From assembly GCA_045580875.1 (NCBI GenBank), contig JAZNOP010000025.1, positions 1-8,013 on the forward strand: a DNA stretch of 8,013 nt, in the 5' to 3' direction. The notes below the pieces were generated by a model that made no database searches, was not told the origin of the DNA, and saw only the letters and a program-made list of their open reading frames with translations. Origin of the DNA: SIG598 sp045580875 (GTDB lineage Bacteria > Bacillota > Clostridia > Oscillospirales > Acutalibacteraceae). Below, piece by piece: positions 6,396 to 8,013 of this stretch (its first letter is position 1; each line of letters begins with the position of its first letter). Both the position numbers and the translations under genes were made by a program.

Positions 6396-6423
6396 TTGGC
6401 TTGCGATTTTGGTATATTATTAT
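6396..6423 (+). promoter_or_regulatory. Candidate promoter of the MsmX gene
   Basis: TTGGCT (6396-6401) and TATTAT (6418-6423) are 16 bp apart, so transcription would begin near 6430. The -10 region sits in a small dyad, GTATA-TTAT-TATAC (6412-6425). Several overlapping A/T hexamers occur here, so the exact -10 is uncertain. Confidence 0.5.
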
Positions 6424-6436
6424 ACGGCAGATGCCA

Positions 6437-6456
6437 TGCGGAAAAGATTTTCCGCA
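6437..6456 (+). promoter_or_regulatory. Palindrome in the MsmX leader
   Basis: TGCGGAAAA (6437-6445) and TTTTCCGCA (6448-6456) are perfectly complementary with two bases between. As RNA it would form an 8-bp stem with an AGAU loop, followed by the U-rich AUUUAUUUUUA just before the ribosome site. It could be an operator near the transcription start, a weak attenuator or a 5' stabilising hairpin. It does not fit the CcpA site consensus. Confidence 0.5.
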
Positions 6457-6482
6457 ATTTATTTTTAGGAGGAAAACAAATT

Positions 6483-7595
6483 ATGGCAAGTGTAACACTT
6501 ACCGGTATCTACAAGAGATACCCCGGTGATGTCGTAGCTGTCAAGGATTTCAACCTGGAGATCCAGGACAAGGAATTCATCATCCTTGTTGGTCCGTCCG
6601 GCTGCGGTAAGTCCACCACCCTCAGAATGATCGCTGGTCTTGAGGAGATCTCCGACGGCGAGCTCCGCATCGGTGATACCATCGTTAACGATGTTGCTCC
6701 GAAGGATCGTGACATCGCAATGGTCTTCCAGAACTACGCTCTTTATCCGCACATGACTGTTTATGACAACATGGCTTTCGGTCTTAAGCTCAGAAAGTAT
6801 GACAAAGCTGAGATCAAGCGCCGCGTTGAAGAGGCAGCTCAGATTCTTGATATATCCCACCTCCTTCAGAGAAAGCCGAAGGCTCTCTCCGGTGGTCAGC
6901 GTCAGCGTGTTGCTCTCGGTCGTGCTATCGTCCGTGAGCCGAAGGTCTTCCTTCTCGACGAGCCTCTCTCCAACCTCGACGCAAAGCTCCGTGCACAGAT
7001 GCGTACCGAGCTTGCTAAGCTCCACATGAGACTGGGTACCACTTTCATCTATGTTACCCATGACCAGACTGAGGCTATGACCATGGGTGACAGAATCGTC
7101 GTTATGAAGGACGGTATCATCCAGCAGGTCAACACCCCGCAGTTCCTGTATGACAAGCCCTGCAACACCTTCGTTGCTGGCTTCCTCGGCACCCCGCAGA
7201 TGAACTTCATCGATGTTACTCTGCAGCGCCGCGAGAACGACATCTTCGCTATCTTCGGCGATTACTCCATCAAGCTTCCCGCTTCCAAGAACAACAGAGG
7301 CCAGCTTGATCCGTACATCGGCAAGGAAGTTATCCTTGGCGTACGTCCTGAGCACGTTCATGACGAGCCCGAGTATCTTGAGAGATATAAGGACAGCACC
7401 GTCGAGGCTGACGTTGAAGTTACCGAGCTTATGGGTAACGAGACTTATCTCTACCTCAACGCTCTTGGCAACCCGATCACCGCTCGTGTTGCTCCGACTT
7501 CCAAGACCCGTGCAGGCGACACCATCAAGGTTGCTTTCGTCAACAGCAGAATCCATCTGTTCGACAAGGACACCGAGGCTGCTATCGTCAACTAA
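6483..7595 (+). CDS. msmX: Sugar ABC transporter ATP-binding protein, MsmX/MsmK/UgpC family
   Basis: This 370-residue ATPase subunit of carbohydrate importers works at the inner face of the membrane, using ATP to drive uptake through separate permease subunits. Motifs: Walker A GPSGCGKST (37-45), Q-loop Q83, signature LSGGQ (135-139), Walker B VFLLDEP (155-161), D-loop SNLD (163-166), switch His193 in VTHDQTEA. The carboxyl regulatory domain (from about 235) holds GVRPEH (286-291) and ELMGNE (315-320), typical of the MalK/MsmK/UgpC group. Length is normal for the family. The ATG at 6483 has an AGGAGG site at 6467-6472; an upstream in-frame ATG at 6396 coincides with the -35 region and is rejected. 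No permease or binding-protein gene adjoins it, as with the multi-use MsmX of Bacillus subtilis, so it probably serves several importers. Frequent GGT, GCT, CGT and GTT codons, unlike the first operon, suggest strong expression. The MsmX versus UgpC name is not decided by sequence. Confidence 0.96.
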   Translation: MASVTLTGIYKRYPGDVVAVKDFNLEIQDKEFIILVGPSGCGKSTTLRMIAGLEEISDGELRIGDTIVNDVAPKDRDIAMVFQNYALYPHMTVYDNMAFGLKLRKYDKAEIKRRVEEAAQILDISHLLQRKPKALSGGQRQRVALGRAIVREPKVFLLDEPLSNLDAKLRAQMRTELAKLHMRLGTTFIYVTHDQTEAMTMGDRIVVMKDGIIQQVNTPQFLYDKPCNTFVAGFLGTPQMNFIDVTLQRRENDIFAIFGDYSIKLPASKNNRGQLDPYIGKEVILGVRPEHVHDEPEYLERYKDSTVEADVEVTELMGNETYLYLNALGNPITARVAPTSKTRAGDTIKVAFVNSRIHLFDKDTEAAIVN

Positions 7596-7611
7596 TTTGT
7601 GTTACGCACAG

Positions 7612-7643
7612 AAGGTGCGGTCCGAAAGGACCGCACCTTTTTT
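7612..7643 (+). terminator. Intrinsic terminator of the MsmX gene
   Basis: AAGGTGCGGTCC (7612-7623) pairs with GGACCGCACCTT (7628-7639) around a GAAA tetraloop, followed by six T (7638-7643, partly in the stem). It starts 17 bp after the stop codon and is a textbook rho-independent terminator. Confidence 0.95.
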
Positions 7644-7644
7644 A

Positions 7645-7681
7645 GTTCTCAGTCGGCTGAGTAAGGAAGCCGACTGAGAAC
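7645..7681. repeat. Second hairpin after the MsmX terminator
   Basis: The bases 7645-7658 (GTTCTCAGTCGGCT) pair perfectly with 7668-7681, a 14-bp stem with a 9-base loop. It has no T-tract. TCAGTCGGCTGA resembles the GTCGGCTGA tract of the L1/R1 units, so it may be a relic of that repeat family or a secondary block to read-through. Confidence 0.6.
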
Positions 7682-7763
7682 GTCCGAAATTGATTCAGCG
7701 GCCTTAAATCATAGCCTCCGGATAATTCGGACACGCTTCCGGTGATGTCAGGCTTCGCCCGAC

Positions 7764-8013
7764 CCAAAGACCAAGCCGGAGTCATATCGGCGAGGGGTGG
7801 AAGTGCGGAAGATGATAAAGCGTTGGCAATCACCATACTTAACTCCGGTGAATGAGCGCCGGACAGTGGCGTAAGCTACATGTATTTATTCCGAATTGAG
7901 GTTTTCAGAAATGATTCGGTCAGAATTATTTCTGAAATACATGCAATTCGATATAAATACGAGACGACCTTTTAAACGGTATTTTGGTTCCTTTTTTACC
8001 GAACAAAAAGGAA
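7764..8013 (+). repeat. Modular intergenic repeat R2, inverted partner of L2
   Basis: Bases 7764-7979 align without gaps to the reverse complement of L2 (3701-3916). The order is: GCCGG...CGGCGAGGGGTGG hairpin (about 7774-7800), the conserved core, the TTTAAACGG box (7971-7979) and a distal hairpin, TTCCTTTTT (7988-7996) with AAAAAGGAA (8005-8013), reaching the window edge. The distal loop, TACCGAAC, matches the L2 loop (CGCCGAAC on its own strand) while the stems differ. With L2 it brackets the lipoprotein/acidic protein/MsmX block. It lies downstream of the MsmX terminator and no gene is supported in it. Confidence 0.87.
7879..7950 (+). other. Structured core of R2 (possible RNA fold)
   Basis: A 15-bp hairpin (7903-7917 with 7923-7937, one G-T pair, GGTCA loop) is flanked by two further complementary pairs: CATGTATTT (7879-7887) with AAATACATG (7935-7943), and CGAATTG (7892-7898) with CAATTCG (7944-7950). 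The last two pairs cross one another. The same sequences are intact in L2. Whether this is transcribed is unknown. Confidence 0.45.

Noticed and set aside
6437..6456. CcpA catabolite-response site
   Set aside because: The palindrome lacks the central CG and the spacing of the cre consensus.
6396..6482. Amino-terminal extension of MsmX from an upstream ATG
   Set aside because: It overlaps the promoter and leader palindrome, adds residues absent from the family, and lacks a ribosome site; 6483 has a strong one.
6465..7556. Long open frame on the minus strand opposite MsmX
   Set aside because: Low-complexity Ser/Leu/Val product with no motif; a shadow of a strongly conserved ATPase gene.

Overview
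The window looks like chromosome from a gut-type Clostridia, probably an uncultured Oscillospirales/Ruminococcus relative. The grounds are moderately high G+C coding sequence with strong AGGAGG-type ribosome sites, sigma-A-like promoters, an MsmX-type sugar ATPase, a TIR/serine-threonine kinase protein with a clostridial-style catalytic loop, and long modular intergenic repeats. This placement is inferred from gene content; no 16S or other marker is present.

Layout: (1) 1-341, a modular repeat (L1) on the minus strand. (2) 451-3029, a promoter and a two-gene plus-strand operon: an ADP-ribosylglycohydrolase (DraG/ARH) family protein, then a cytoplasmic TIR-protein kinase fusion. (3) 3078-3916, a long non-coding stretch: a 13-bp hairpin, repeat R1 (the inverted partner of L1), a spacer bounded by a 23-bp inverted pair, and repeat L2. 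(4) 3986-4036, a bidirectional terminator, then on the minus strand a 497-residue lipoprotein and, upstream of it, a 96-residue acidic protein with three 13-residue Asp/Gly repeats. (5) 6160-6480, a divergent control region with promoters both ways, a large dyad and a palindrome in the leader of the next gene. (6) 6483-7595, an orphan MsmX/UgpC-family sugar ABC transporter ATPase, with a strong terminator. (7) 7764-8013, repeat R2, the inverted partner of L2.

The window therefore holds two gene blocks, each bracketed by an inverted pair of intergenic repeats: L1/R1 around the DraG-TIR-kinase operon and L2/R2 around the lipoprotein/acidic protein/MsmX block. The repeats share a gene-distal module: a TTTAAACGG box and a hairpin whose stem sequence differs between copies but stays paired; in R1 and L2 a fixed GC-rich 23-mer follows the hairpin.

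The most likely under-described system is the DraG-like hydrolase plus TIR-kinase pair. A TIR domain with its candidate catalytic glutamate can in principle cleave NAD+ or make ADP-ribose signals. The fused kinase could be its sensor or switch, and the partner enzyme belongs to a family that removes ADP-ribosyl groups. A nucleotide-signalling or defence role is an inference. The second block reads as ordinary housekeeping plus two uncharacterised proteins. MsmX probably powers several sugar importers encoded elsewhere.
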